From positions 1 through 64,000 of the forward strand of contig JAZSEH010000022.1 in assembly GCA_045531585.1 (NCBI GenBank): a stretch of 64,000 bases of DNA. Reading direction: 5' to 3'. Of this stretch, positions 40,845 through 49,189 are shown in pieces. The DNA is from SIG587 sp045531585. Lineage in GTDB: Bacteria; Bacillota; Clostridia; Oscillospirales; Acutalibacteraceae. Made by a program: the position numbers and the translations under genes. The notes under the pieces are model-generated. The model was not told the origin of the DNA, searched no databases, and was given only the letters and a program-made list of their open reading frames with translations. Each line of letters opens with the position of its first letter. Within the stretch, counting starts at the first letter, position 1.

Positions 40845-41831
40845 ATGTATCTTGATACCAATGTTCGTCCTGAAAATATGGAACGAATTACAACATTAGA
40901 ATTAGCCAACGCCTTTATTGAACAGGCTGTGAATGAGGTGCGCGCACAGGTTGGGGACAAAAAGGTTCTCCTTGCCCTTTCAGGCGGTGTTGACTCCTCC
41001 GTAGTTGCCGCACTGCTTATTAAGGCAATAGGCAAGCAACTCACCTGTGTTCACGTAAATCACGGCCTTATGCGCAAGGGTGAAAGTGAGCAGGTTATTG
41101 AAGTTTTTAAAGACGGACTTGATGCAAACCTTATTTATATTGATGCCACCGACCGCTTCCTTTCCCTTTTAGAGGGTGTATCTGACCCCGAAAAGAAAAG
41201 AAAAATTATCGGCGGCGAGTTCATTAAGGTTTTTGATGAAGAATCGGCCAAGCTTGAGGGTATTTCCTTCCTTGCTCAGGGAACAATTTATCCCGATATT
41301 TTGGAATCCGACGGTGTTAAGGCTCACCATAATGTTGGCGGACTTCCTGAGGATATGGAAATGCAGCTTTGCGAACCCGTTAAGCTTCTTTTCAAGGACG
41401 AGGTTCGCGTTGTTGGTGAGGCTTTGGGCCTGCCCCACGGTATGGTTTACCGTCAGCCCTTCCCAGGCCCCGGTCTAGGGGTCCGATGCCTTGGTGCTAT
41501 CACAAGAGACAGGCTTCACGCTCTGCGTGAGGCAGATGCAATTCTTCGTGAGGAGTTTGATAAAAACGGTCTTGCTGAAAAGGTATGGCAGTATTTTATT
41601 GCCATTCCCGATATGACGGCCGTAGGCGTTATTGACGGCAAGAGACTTGACGGCTGGTGCGCCGTTATCCGCGCGGTAAACACCACCGATGCTATGACTG
41701 CCACCATTGAAGAGATACCCTATGCCCTGCTACACCACATAACTGCACGAATCACAAGCGAGGTTAAGGGCATAAGCCGTGTGCTTATGGATATTACTCC
41801 CAAGCCTGTTGGAACAATAGAATTTGAATAA
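40845..41831 (+). CDS. guaA: GMP synthase ATP-pyrophosphatase subunit without glutaminase domain
   Basis: The 328-residue protein matches the C-terminal two-thirds of GuaA: PP-loop LLALSGGVDSSVVAALL near 43-59, HVNHGLMRKGES near 67, then the GMP synthetase dimerisation domain with YRQPFPGPGLGVRCLG near 200 and the C-terminal PKPVGTIEFE. The usual bacterial enzyme is about 510 residues with an N-terminal class I glutaminase. That domain is absent and no glutaminase gene lies upstream. It must use free ammonia or a separate glutaminase subunit, as in the archaeal two-subunit enzyme. ATG 40845 follows a GAGAGGATG ribosome site. Confidence 0.9.
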   Translation: MYLDTNVRPENMERITTLELANAFIEQAVNEVRAQVGDKKVLLALSGGVDSSVVAALLIKAIGKQLTCVHVNHGLMRKGESEQVIEVFKDGLDANLIYIDATDRFLSLLEGVSDPEKKRKIIGGEFIKVFDEESAKLEGISFLAQGTIYPDILESDGVKAHHNVGGLPEDMEMQLCEPVKLLFKDEVRVVGEALGLPHGMVYRQPFPGPGLGVRCLGAITRDRLHALREADAILREEFDKNGLAEKVWQYFIAIPDMTAVGVIDGKRLDGWCAVIRAVNTTDAMTATIEEIPYALLHHITARITSEVKGISRVLMDITPKPVGTIEFE

Positions 41832-41924
41832 GCAAAGTTGTTATGGAGTAAAGTGAAATATCCTCAAAATAGGTAAAAAGGGTAAAATTTAACATCCTTA
41901 AAATTTTGTGAAAATAAAAAAATA

Positions 41925-41972
41925 CAACGACCTTATGTAGCACGAAATCGAGTGCCGCATAAGGTCGTTTTT
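41925..41972 (+). terminator. Terminator after guaA
   Basis: ACGACCTTATG (41927-41937) pairs with CATAAGGTCGT (41958-41968), with an inner GCAC/GTGC stem, then TTTT. It lies about 95 bases after guaA. Confidence 0.8.
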
Positions 41973-42096
41973 GTAATTAATCTTCCTTTTTGCTTCGTAA
42001 GGAAAAAATTTAATAATAGATAAAATAAAGCTGTTGAAATATGTGGCTATATATAATAAAATAAGAAAGGTGTAGATTTAATTTTGGAGGTTGCAT

Positions 42097-43722
42097 ATGA
42101 GCGAAGTTTTTAAAAACAGGAAGATAAATTCACCGTTCGGAATATTTTTTCAAATACCCGTATTTATTGTAGCAATATTCGGCTTATATAACTTAATGGA
42201 AAAAAATTTTTACAGCCTTACCAAATTTGATATGTTAGAAAAACCAACATTTGTAGGCTTTGAAAATTACTCAAGCATATTTAAAGATGAAGTGATTCAA
42301 AAATGTCTTGGCAATACGGTTTTTATGGTTTGTGTTGTTGTGTTATTGCTTATTTTTACAGCTGTTTTGCCTGCGATTTTTACAGCAAGACTTAAGTTAC
42401 CGTTTGGACTCGGCGTTATGTGCGCATTTTCTCTTATAAGCGTTTGCGCTATGCTACCGAATTTTTTCAATATATTTTTTAGTGGGGATAGTTACGGAAT
42501 ATTAAATAATTTTCTTATAAATGCATCGATTATAAACGAGCCTATAATATTTAAAGAATCGCACGCAATGGTGTTAGCGGTAATTGCACTTTGGCTTTAT
42601 TGCTTGGCACCCGTGTTTTCAATTACATATATTCTCACAAGAATGAAGCACAGTTTTTTAGGAACTGCAATTGCAGTTTGTTTAATTCCTGTATTGATGT
42701 ATAGCGGCGGAGGTATTGTAACTGGTATTATTGGCTTTCCATCAACGAATTATTCTGCCGATTGGCTTTATACGATATTTAATGATTACCTCCTGATGAG
42801 GTACGAAGCAGGATTTGCCTATGCGATTTTGATTATAGGCTTAATAATGCTTATCTGTTGGTGTGTGCTGGTTTGTTCTGTTGCTTTCGGCTTTTGGACA
42901 CTTTGCAAAAATATTAATTCTAATTCTATCACATTTAAGGTGTTAGGATTTATAACCTTTGCCATTGCCTTGCAGTTGTTCGTTTCGATTTTGATTTTTA
43001 TCATAATGTATTTATTAAAAGCGTTTATGCCGCTTGATGAATTATTTGTTTTTCCTAACCTTATGCCGAGAAAGCCAACTTTCCAAAATTTCTCTGTTTT
43101 AGCTGAATTGACATCAAATTCTTTAGTTCCTTTTTCGCGTTATCTGATTAATTCTCTATTCGCTGTTCCTTTAGTAATAATGCCGATATGCTTTTTGGTT
43201 GCACTTCCTTCAGGTGTGGGATTCGGCCTATTTAAAGCATTTAAGAAGCAAAAGCTATTATTACTTTGCTTTATACCATTTTTATTCGTTTCGGGTTATA
43301 TTGCTTTTAGTAAACTCGGAATAATTAACAGTTATTCTGTTTATATGTTTGAATTTTTATCAAGCTTTGAGCTCTTAATAGCGGTATTTTTTGTATATCT
43401 TGCGGTAAAGCTTGTTTTTTATAACCGAAAGCCACGCATACTAGATATTTTATTGGGCAGCTTTTTCGTGTTATCTTCATTTTATGCAATAGGTGCAATA
43501 AGAGGTATATGGTATACTAGTGGCAGCGGTGGTATATATGATGAAAAATTGAAAATCTGGGGAGATATATCCGACTATATATCTTCAGGTGGAATAGCAA
43601 GATGCGGTGTTGCAGCCGCAAACGATATTTTAATGTTGCTCGCAACTATAACAGTTGTAATTATTCCATTAATTTTGCTGCTTACACTTTATCTTTTGTA
43701 CCGAAGAAACACTAACAATTAA
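42097..43722 (+). CDS. Orphan fused MalF/MalG-like membrane protein
   Basis: The 541-residue protein has about a dozen hydrophobic segments. The first half has a sugar-permease-like start (FDMLEKPTFVGFENYSSIF near 45, then CLGNTVFMVCVVVLLL). The second half has a MalG-like stretch (SLVPFSRYLINSLFAVPLVI near 350). This suggests two ABC sugar permeases fused into one chain. I find no EAA loop that would contact an ATPase, and there is no ATPase or binding protein nearby. Base and codon use are AT-rich, unlike the neighbours, which suggests transfer or decay. The start ATG 42097 follows GGAGG at 42086-42090. Function is unknown. Confidence 0.6.
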   Translation: MSEVFKNRKINSPFGIFFQIPVFIVAIFGLYNLMEKNFYSLTKFDMLEKPTFVGFENYSSIFKDEVIQKCLGNTVFMVCVVVLLLIFTAVLPAIFTARLKLPFGLGVMCAFSLISVCAMLPNFFNIFFSGDSYGILNNFLINASIINEPIIFKESHAMVLAVIALWLYCLAPVFSITYILTRMKHSFLGTAIAVCLIPVLMYSGGGIVTGIIGFPSTNYSADWLYTIFNDYLLMRYEAGFAYAILIIGLIMLICWCVLVCSVAFGFWTLCKNINSNSITFKVLGFITFAIALQLFVSILIFIIMYLLKAFMPLDELFVFPNLMPRKPTFQNFSVLAELTSNSLVPFSRYLINSLFAVPLVIMPICFLVALPSGVGFGLFKAFKKQKLLLLCFIPFLFVSGYIAFSKLGIINSYSVYMFEFLSSFELLIAVFFVYLAVKLVFYNRKPRILDILLGSFFVLSSFYAIGAIRGIWYTSGSGGIYDEKLKIWGDISDYISSGGIARCGVAAANDILMLLATITVVIIPLILLLTLYLLYRRNTNN

Positions 43723-43916
43723 AAAAACAGAAAAAGGATAGAGCAAGAAAGAAAAAAGCACGGGCAGAGATGAGGAAAAAGCAGAGTTACTATGATTTAA
43801 AAGGAGAATACAGGGAATTGCCCTTTTGAGAATATTGGGTTTTACCTCGGAATATTTGCAAAGCAAAAACAACTATAATCGTTTCGCAGAAAAGGTCATT
43901 TCATAACTCTACCAAA

Positions 43917-43946
43917 ATGGTGGCAGAAAACTGCCACCATATTTTT
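43917..43946 (+). terminator. Terminator upstream of padR
   Basis: ATGGTGGCAG (43917-43926) pairs perfectly with CTGCCACCAT (43931-43940) across AAAA, then ATTTTT. The 43723-43916 stretch before it is AT-rich, and I see no gene in it. Confidence 0.85.
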
Positions 43947-43947
43947 A

Positions 43948-43976
43948 TTGACAAAAATAATACTTCGTGATATGAT
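43948..43976 (+). promoter_or_regulatory. padR cassette promoter
   Basis: TTGACA (43948-43953), a 17-base spacer and TATGAT (43971-43976), just after the terminator. Confidence 0.8.
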
Positions 43977-44000
43977 GTATTGTGTGACAGGAGGTATTCT

Positions 44001-44318
44001 ATGGACATTCAGTTAAAACGGGGACTTTTAGACGTATGTGTTCTTGCCGCCATAAAGGATGAGGATTCCTACGGATATAAAATAATAAAGGATATGAAGC
44101 CTTATATTCAGCTTTCCGAATCCACACTGTATACCATTCTTAAACGCTTGGAGACCGCTCGTATGCTTACCGTGCGTACTGCAGAGCATGGTGGCAGACT
44201 TAGAAAATATTACCGTATTACGGATGAAGGCATAAAGCGTATTGAGGATTTTAAAAAAGAGTGGAAAGAGATATTATCCATATATAGATTTGTTACCAAG
44301 GAGGATAGTTATGAATAA
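44001..44318 (+). CDS. PadR-family transcriptional regulator
   Basis: The 105-residue winged-helix protein has the PadR N-terminal pattern LKRGLLDVCVLAAIKDEDSYGYKI, the recognition helix SESTLYTILKRLETARMLTV and the wing GGRLRKYYRITDEG. It has only a short C-terminal helix. I chose ATG 44001 after AGGAGG (43990-43995). It overlaps the next gene by eight bases. Such PadR genes usually repress their own operon. Confidence 0.93.
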   Translation: MDIQLKRGLLDVCVLAAIKDEDSYGYKIIKDMKPYIQLSESTLYTILKRLETARMLTVRTAEHGGRLRKYYRITDEGIKRIEDFKKEWKEILSIYRFVTKEDSYE

Positions 44319-44910
44319 GAAGGACTTTCTTGAACAGCTGAGGAATGGCCTGGGGGGATTACCCGAACAGGATGTTAAGGAGCGCCTTAGCTTTTACAGC
44401 GAGCTGATAGACGACGGTATGGAGGAAGGACTTTCTGAGGCAGAGGCAGTTTCTCAAATAGGCACGGTGGAGGAAATTATTGCTCAGGTTTTAACCGACA
44501 CCCCCCTTGCAAAAATTCTTAAGGAGAAAGTTAAACCTAAAAGACGGATGAAGGCTTGGGAAATTGTACTTCTTATATTGGGCTCACCCATATGGCTTTC
44601 CCTTTTAATTGCGGCTTTTGCGGTGATATTTGCCCTTTATATTGTGCTTTGGTCTGTTATTATTGCGCTGTGGGCAATATGGGCCTCCCTTGTAGGCTGT
44701 GGCCTTGGCGGAATAATATCAGCGATAGTTTTTATGGCTCAAGGCTATCTGCCGTCAGGGTTTGCTATGCTTGGTGCAGGGTTTATTTGTGCAGGACTAT
44801 CTGTTTTCGTCTTTTTCGGTTGCAAGGCTGCTACAAGAGGCACTTTATTACTTACAAAAAAAATTGCAGTGGGAATAAAAAACTGCTTCATTAAAAAGGA
44901 GGAAGCATAA
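44311..44910 (+). CDS. DUF1700-family membrane protein
   Basis: The 199-residue protein has an N-terminal soluble helical part (MNKKDFLEQLRNGLGGLPEQ, FYSELIDDGMEEGLSEAEAV, about 1-70) typical of DUF1700, then four hydrophobic helices (about 80-185) and a basic tail. DUF1700 proteins regularly follow PadR regulators and precede DUF4097 proteins, as here. The biochemical role is not known. Confidence 0.88.
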   Translation: MNKKDFLEQLRNGLGGLPEQDVKERLSFYSELIDDGMEEGLSEAEAVSQIGTVEEIIAQVLTDTPLAKILKEKVKPKRRMKAWEIVLLILGSPIWLSLLIAAFAVIFALYIVLWSVIIALWAIWASLVGCGLGGIISAIVFMAQGYLPSGFAMLGAGFICAGLSVFVFFGCKAATRGTLLLTKKIAVGIKNCFIKKEEA

Positions 44911-45806
44911 TGAATAAGCGAACAAAAATATGGCTGATTTCTGCCGCCTCCCTTTTACTTATAGGCGCCATTATTTTTACGGGAGTGATGGCAATGCTGA
45001 ATTGGGATTTTACAAAATTATCTACCAACAAATACGTAGTTAATGAGTATAAAATAGAGGATTCCTTTAAAAATATTTCCATTATAACAGATACTGCCGA
45101 CGTTTTATTTGTGCCCTCCGACACCCCAAAGGTTATTTGCTGTGAGCAGGCAAATTTGAAGCATACCGTAACGGTACAGGATGATACCCTTGTAATTGAG
45201 ATGGTTGATACAAGAAAATGGTATGAGTATATTGGTATAGGCTTTAAATCAACCAAAATAACGGTGAATATTCCAAAGGGAGAATACGGTGCCCTTGAAA
45301 TAAAAAACGACACGGGTGACGTGCAGCTTTCAGAAGATTTTTCTTTTGAAGGTATTGATATTTCGGAAAGCACGGGTACGGTAACCTGCTATGCTGATGC
45401 ACAGCGCATAAAAATTAAAACCGATACAGGCAGTATTCGTGTTAAGGGAATAACTGCGAACACGCTTGACCTTTCGGTTTCCACGGGAAGGACCGAGCTT
45501 ACTGATATTAACTGCACCGCCGTTACCTCCAAGGGAAGTACGGGAAATATAACCCTGAAAAACGTTATTGCAAAAGAAAAATTTACCATTACAAGAAGCA
45601 CCGGTGACGTAAAGTTTGATAGCTGCGATGCGTCAGAAATTTTTGTTGAGGTTGATACCGGTGATATAAAGGGCAGTCTGCTTAGCGAAAAGGTATTTAT
45701 CGCCAAAAGCGATACGGGAAGAGTTAACGTGCCCAAAACAACAAGCGGCGGCAAATGTGAGCTTTACGCCGACACGGGGGATATAAAAATCACAGTACAA
45801 CTATAA
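44910..45806 (+). CDS. DUF4097-family surface beta-repeat protein
   Basis: The 298-residue protein has an N-terminal membrane anchor (about 7-30, IWLISAASLLLIGAIIF) and a long extracytoplasmic right-handed beta-solenoid-like region with recurring TGDV/TGSI/STGN motifs about every 20 residues, ending TGDIKITVQL. This matches DUF4097. It starts on the last base of the DUF1700 stop. The cassette probably responds to envelope stress. Confidence 0.88.
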   Translation: MNKRTKIWLISAASLLLIGAIIFTGVMAMLNWDFTKLSTNKYVVNEYKIEDSFKNISIITDTADVLFVPSDTPKVICCEQANLKHTVTVQDDTLVIEMVDTRKWYEYIGIGFKSTKITVNIPKGEYGALEIKNDTGDVQLSEDFSFEGIDISESTGTVTCYADAQRIKIKTDTGSIRVKGITANTLDLSVSTGRTELTDINCTAVTSKGSTGNITLKNVIAKEKFTITRSTGDVKFDSCDASEIFVEVDTGDIKGSLLSEKVFIAKSDTGRVNVPKTTSGGKCELYADTGDIKITVQL

Positions 45807-45825
45807 TAGGAAAAACTTTTCTTTC

Positions 45826-45854
45826 TTGAACTTATGTGAAAAATTGGATATACT
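45826..45854 (+). promoter_or_regulatory. Promoter of the second amidohydrolase gene
   Basis: TTGAAC (45826-45831), a 17-base spacer and TATACT (45849-45854). Confidence 0.65.
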
Positions 45855-45888
45855 AATACTATAATTTTTTAAGTTCCGAGTGATAATT

Positions 45889-46680
45889 ATGCTTATTGAT
45901 TTTCATACCCACGCATTCCCCGAAAGAATAGCCGCAAAGGCGGTGGAAAAGCTTTCCTTCGCTTCGGGAGGGCTGAAGCCCCACACCGATGGCAGCCTTT
46001 CCTCCCTTAAGGAGGCTATGGAAAAGAGCCACACCGATATTTCGGTGGTACTAAGCATCGCCACAAACGCACATCAACAAAAAAGCGTAAATGATTTTGC
46101 CGCCCAAATAAATAACGGTAAGGATATCTTTGCCTTTGGTTCGGTATTCCCCGATGCCGAGGATGCCCTTTACGAGCTTGAGCGCATTAAGGCGCTGGGA
46201 CTTAAAGGGGTTAAGCTTCACCCCGATTATCAGGGCTTTATGGTTGATGATGAAAAAATGAAGCCCATTTATAAAAAAATATCCCAGCTCGGACTTATAA
46301 CGGTGTTTCACGCAGGGTACGATTACGGCTTTCCTCCACCCTATGGCGCCACTCCCGAAAGGCTTTTAAAGGCTCTAAGCCACTTTGATTCTCCCGTTGT
46401 TGCAGCCCACTGGGGCGGGGTTAGCTGCGGCAAAGGGGTTTTAGAGCTGCTTTGCGGCAAGGATATTTATTTTGATACCTCCTTCGGGTACGGTACAATG
46501 CCTAAATATTATGCCGAGAAAATACTTGAAAAACACGGCAGTGAGAAAATGCTTTTCGGCACCGATACCCCTTGGCACACCGCAGAAATGGAAATGCGCC
46601 TGCTTAGCAGTTTGGGGCTAAGTGACGCCGAAATGGCAGACATTACCCACAAAAACGCAATGAAGCTTTTAGGAATATAA
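45889..46680 (+). CDS. Amidohydrolase-2 family protein, paralogue of 35543
   Basis: The 263-residue amidohydrolase has LIDFHTHAFPERIAAKAVEK, GVKLHPDYQGFMVDDEK near 108, TVFHAGYDYGF near 140, AAHWGG near 172 and LFGTDTPWHTAEM near 220. It shares the motif order and the unusual early PE-[RK]I-x-x-KAV helix with the gene at 35543. ATG 45889 is preferred over GTG 45880, which has no ribosome site of its own; the site before ATG is also weak. Substrate is unknown. Confidence 0.82.
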   Translation: MLIDFHTHAFPERIAAKAVEKLSFASGGLKPHTDGSLSSLKEAMEKSHTDISVVLSIATNAHQQKSVNDFAAQINNGKDIFAFGSVFPDAEDALYELERIKALGLKGVKLHPDYQGFMVDDEKMKPIYKKISQLGLITVFHAGYDYGFPPPYGATPERLLKALSHFDSPVVAAHWGGVSCGKGVLELLCGKDIYFDTSFGYGTMPKYYAEKILEKHGSEKMLFGTDTPWHTAEMEMRLLSSLGLSDAEMADITHKNAMKLLGI

Positions 46681-46683
46681 CTG

Positions 46684-46719
46684 AAAAACACCTTCTCTTA
46701 AAATAAGAAGGTGTTTTTT
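46684..46719 (+). terminator. Terminator after the second amidohydrolase
   Basis: AAAACACCTTCT (46685-46696) pairs with AGAAGGTGTTTT (46706-46717), then T. Confidence 0.82.
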
Positions 46720-46720
46720 G

Positions 46721-46749
46721 TTGCAATAAGCGGCAAAATCATTTAGAAT
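46721..46749 (+). promoter_or_regulatory. Promoter of the VOC-GH3-ung-YfhO genes
   Basis: TTGCAA (46721-46726), a 17-base spacer and TAGAAT (46744-46749). The four genes that follow are closely spaced and could form one transcript. Confidence 0.6.
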
Positions 46750-46783
46750 AGATATATATATCATTTTCACAGGAGATGTTAAT

Positions 46784-47176
46784 ATGAAAATTACAGGTAT
46801 TCAGCACATTTGCCTTGAGGCACAAGGTATTGAGGCTTTTGAGAAAACAGTGGACTTTTACCACCGCATACTTGGACTTCCCGTTGCCATGCAGTGGGGA
46901 GAGGGTCAGAAATCAGGCATTATGCTTGACACAGGTGCAGGCTGGCTTGAGATATTTGCTAAGGGTAAGGATAAGCCCACGCAGGGACCCCTTCGCCATA
47001 TGGCACTGTCCGTTGACGACCCCGATGCCTTTATAGAGGCTGTCCGTGCCGAAGGCTACCTGATAACTATTGAGCCTAAGGATATTGAGTTTGCCACCAC
47101 ACCCCCCACACCTGCAAGAATCGCCTTTTGCATAGGCCCTGTGGGTGAAGAGGTAGAATTCTTTAAGCTTAAATAA
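46784..47176 (+). CDS. VOC-fold (glyoxalase-like) protein
   Basis: The 130-residue protein has the two beta-alpha-beta-beta-beta modules of the VOC superfamily: ITGIQHICLEAQ with VDFYHRILGLPVAM, then LRHMALSVDDPDAFIEAV and a closing GEEVEFFKLK. His8, His73 and Glu124-type positions could bind metal. It may be a glyoxalase, isomerase or resistance protein; substrate is not defined. Confidence 0.85.
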   Translation: MKITGIQHICLEAQGIEAFEKTVDFYHRILGLPVAMQWGEGQKSGIMLDTGAGWLEIFAKGKDKPTQGPLRHMALSVDDPDAFIEAVRAEGYLITIEPKDIEFATTPPTPARIAFCIGPVGEEVEFFKLK

Positions 47177-47182
47177 TTTAGA

Positions 47183-48520
47183 ATGAAACGTTTTATTTCA
47201 GGTTTTCTTTGTGTGGTGCTTTGCTTTTCTCTTTGGGGCTGTAGGTCAGACATAGAAAACACCGAATCAGATACGTCCGACACGATACATACCGTGTCCC
47301 AAGAGGAAAGCGAACAGACGGACAGCCAAATTGAGGGCGATAAGACAAGCTCAGCCTCCTCTTTCCCCTCCAAGGCTCAAAGCAGCGCTGAGCCGCAAAG
47401 CAGTGCTTTGAGTACACCTCCTGTCAGCTCCACGGTGGCACCGCCCGTGCCCCCTGAGTCCACCCCACAACAGCTGCTTTCAGATATGACGCTTGAGGAA
47501 AAGGTTGCTCAGCTTTTTATAGTTTATCCTGAAGCGCTGAACATTGACCCTGCCACAGGAAGCAGGCTTGCAGGCAGTGTTACCGCCGCAAACGACAACC
47601 TTAAAAAGGCGCTGAGCAAGTATCCTGTAGGCGGTTTTATTATGTTTGCCGCCAATGCAGTAAGTCCTGCACAGCTAACCTCACTTATAAAGGGACTCAA
47701 AGGTCACACCTATATTCCTCCCTTCTTTTCGGTGGATGAGGAGGGCGGCAACGTTGCAAGACTTTCAAATAACCCCGCCTTTTCCCTTGCCAATTTTGGA
47801 AGCGCATTGTATCTTGGGGGCTCTGATAAGGTATACTCAACCTATAATTATATAGGCAAATATTTAAAGGACTACGGCTTTAATCTTGATTTCGCCCCTG
47901 TTGCAGATATATACACTAACCCCTCAAACACGGTAATAGGCAGTCGTGCCTTTGGCCGTGATGCCGCCACGGTAGTGGGGCTTCTGCCCCATGCGGTAAA
48001 GGGACTTGAGGACAATAACGTTATAAGCTGTATAAAGCATTTCCCCGGTCACGGAGATACCGTGGGTGATACCCATAACGGTCTTGTTACCCTTAATAAG
48101 ACCTGGGAACAGCTTTTGTCCACCGAGATAGTACCCTTTAAAAGTGCCATTGAAAAGGGTGCAGATATGATAATGGCGGCACATATTACCCTGCCCAAGG
48201 CCACAAGTGAGGCGGTGCCCGCTTCACTTTCAAAGGAAATGCTTACCGATAAGCTCCGAGTTGAGCTTGGGTTTAAGGGAATAATTATTACCGACTCCCT
48301 TTCAATGGGGGCCATAACCAAGCATTACAGTGCAAGGGATGCGGCAATAAAAGCCTTTTGTGCAGGTGCGGATATTTTGCTTATGCCACAAGACTTTGTG
48401 GCCGCATATAACGGAATATTAGAGGAAATTAAAAGCGGTAAAATAACCAAGGAACGCCTTGATGAAAGCGTTTTGAGGATACTGCTGCTCAAGGAAAAAT
48501 ATTCATTGCTAAAGGAGTAA
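47183..48520 (+). CDS. GH3 beta-N-acetylhexosaminidase-like lipoprotein
   Basis: The 445-residue protein has a lipoprotein signal (FISGFLCVVLCFSLWGC, Cys20), a Ser/Thr/Pro-rich linker to about residue 95, and a GH3 domain with VAQLFIVYPEAL, GGFIMFAANAVSPAQL, FSVDEEGGNVARLSN near 190, the family signature IKHFPGHGDTVGDTHNGL near 285, and the nucleophile in IITDSLSMGAI near 370. The NagZ-type KHFPGHG loop points to N-acetylglucosaminidase activity in cell-wall turnover at the outer face of the membrane. Confidence 0.92.
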   Translation: MKRFISGFLCVVLCFSLWGCRSDIENTESDTSDTIHTVSQEESEQTDSQIEGDKTSSASSFPSKAQSSAEPQSSALSTPPVSSTVAPPVPPESTPQQLLSDMTLEEKVAQLFIVYPEALNIDPATGSRLAGSVTAANDNLKKALSKYPVGGFIMFAANAVSPAQLTSLIKGLKGHTYIPPFFSVDEEGGNVARLSNNPAFSLANFGSALYLGGSDKVYSTYNYIGKYLKDYGFNLDFAPVADIYTNPSNTVIGSRAFGRDAATVVGLLPHAVKGLEDNNVISCIKHFPGHGDTVGDTHNGLVTLNKTWEQLLSTEIVPFKSAIEKGADMIMAAHITLPKATSEAVPASLSKEMLTDKLRVELGFKGIIITDSLSMGAITKHYSARDAAIKAFCAGADILLMPQDFVAAYNGILEEIKSGKITKERLDESVLRILLLKEKYSLLKE

Positions 48521-48522
48521 AA

Positions 48523-49188
48523 ATGGTTAATCTGGGAAATGATTGGGACGGCATTTTAGCCGACGAATTTGAAAAGCCCTACTATAAAAAACTGAGAGCT
48601 TTTCTTAAAAGTGAATACTCCTCCCACAGGATATATCCCGATATGCACGATATTTTCAATGCCCTTAAAATGACCTCCTTCAAGGACACCAAGGTGGTTA
48701 TTATAGGACAGGACCCATATCACGGTGCAGGGCAGGCCCACGGTCTTTGCTTTTCGGTAAAAAAGGGGGTACCTGCACCTCCATCACTCCAGAATATCTT
48801 TAAGGAGATGCAAGCCGACGTGGGTATAACCATACCCAATCACGGCGAGCTTACCACCCTTGCAAGACAGGGGGTATTGCTCCTTAACACGGTGCTGACC
48901 GTAAGGGAGGCCTCCCCCAATTCCCACAAGGGTATGGGCTGGGAGCTTTTTACCGATAGGGTAATCAGCGAGCTTAATAAAAAGGATACCCCCGTTATAT
49001 TTCTGCTTTGGGGTGCAAATGCCGCAAAGAAGGCGGCGGTTATTGATAATCCCATACATATAAAACTACAAACGGTGCACCCAAGTCCCCTTTCGGCCTA
49101 CGGTGGATTTTTCGGCTGCAGGCATTTTTCCAAGGCCAATGAAATTCTTAAAAATAACGGCGCCGAGCCGATAGACTGGCAGGTATAA
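48523..49188 (+). CDS. ung: Uracil-DNA glycosylase
   Basis: The 221-residue family-1 UNG has the catalytic Asp64 in VVIIGQDPYHGAGQAHGL, uracil-binding LLLNTVLTVREASPNSH near 125, and the DNA-intercalation loop HPSPLSAYGGFFGCRHF near 188. It removes uracil from DNA. It starts two bases after the GH3 stop. Confidence 0.97.
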   Translation: MVNLGNDWDGILADEFEKPYYKKLRAFLKSEYSSHRIYPDMHDIFNALKMTSFKDTKVVIIGQDPYHGAGQAHGLCFSVKKGVPAPPSLQNIFKEMQADVGITIPNHGELTTLARQGVLLLNTVLTVREASPNSHKGMGWELFTDRVISELNKKDTPVIFLLWGANAAKKAAVIDNPIHIKLQTVHPSPLSAYGGFFGCRHFSKANEILKNNGAEPIDWQV

Positions 49189-49189
49189 T

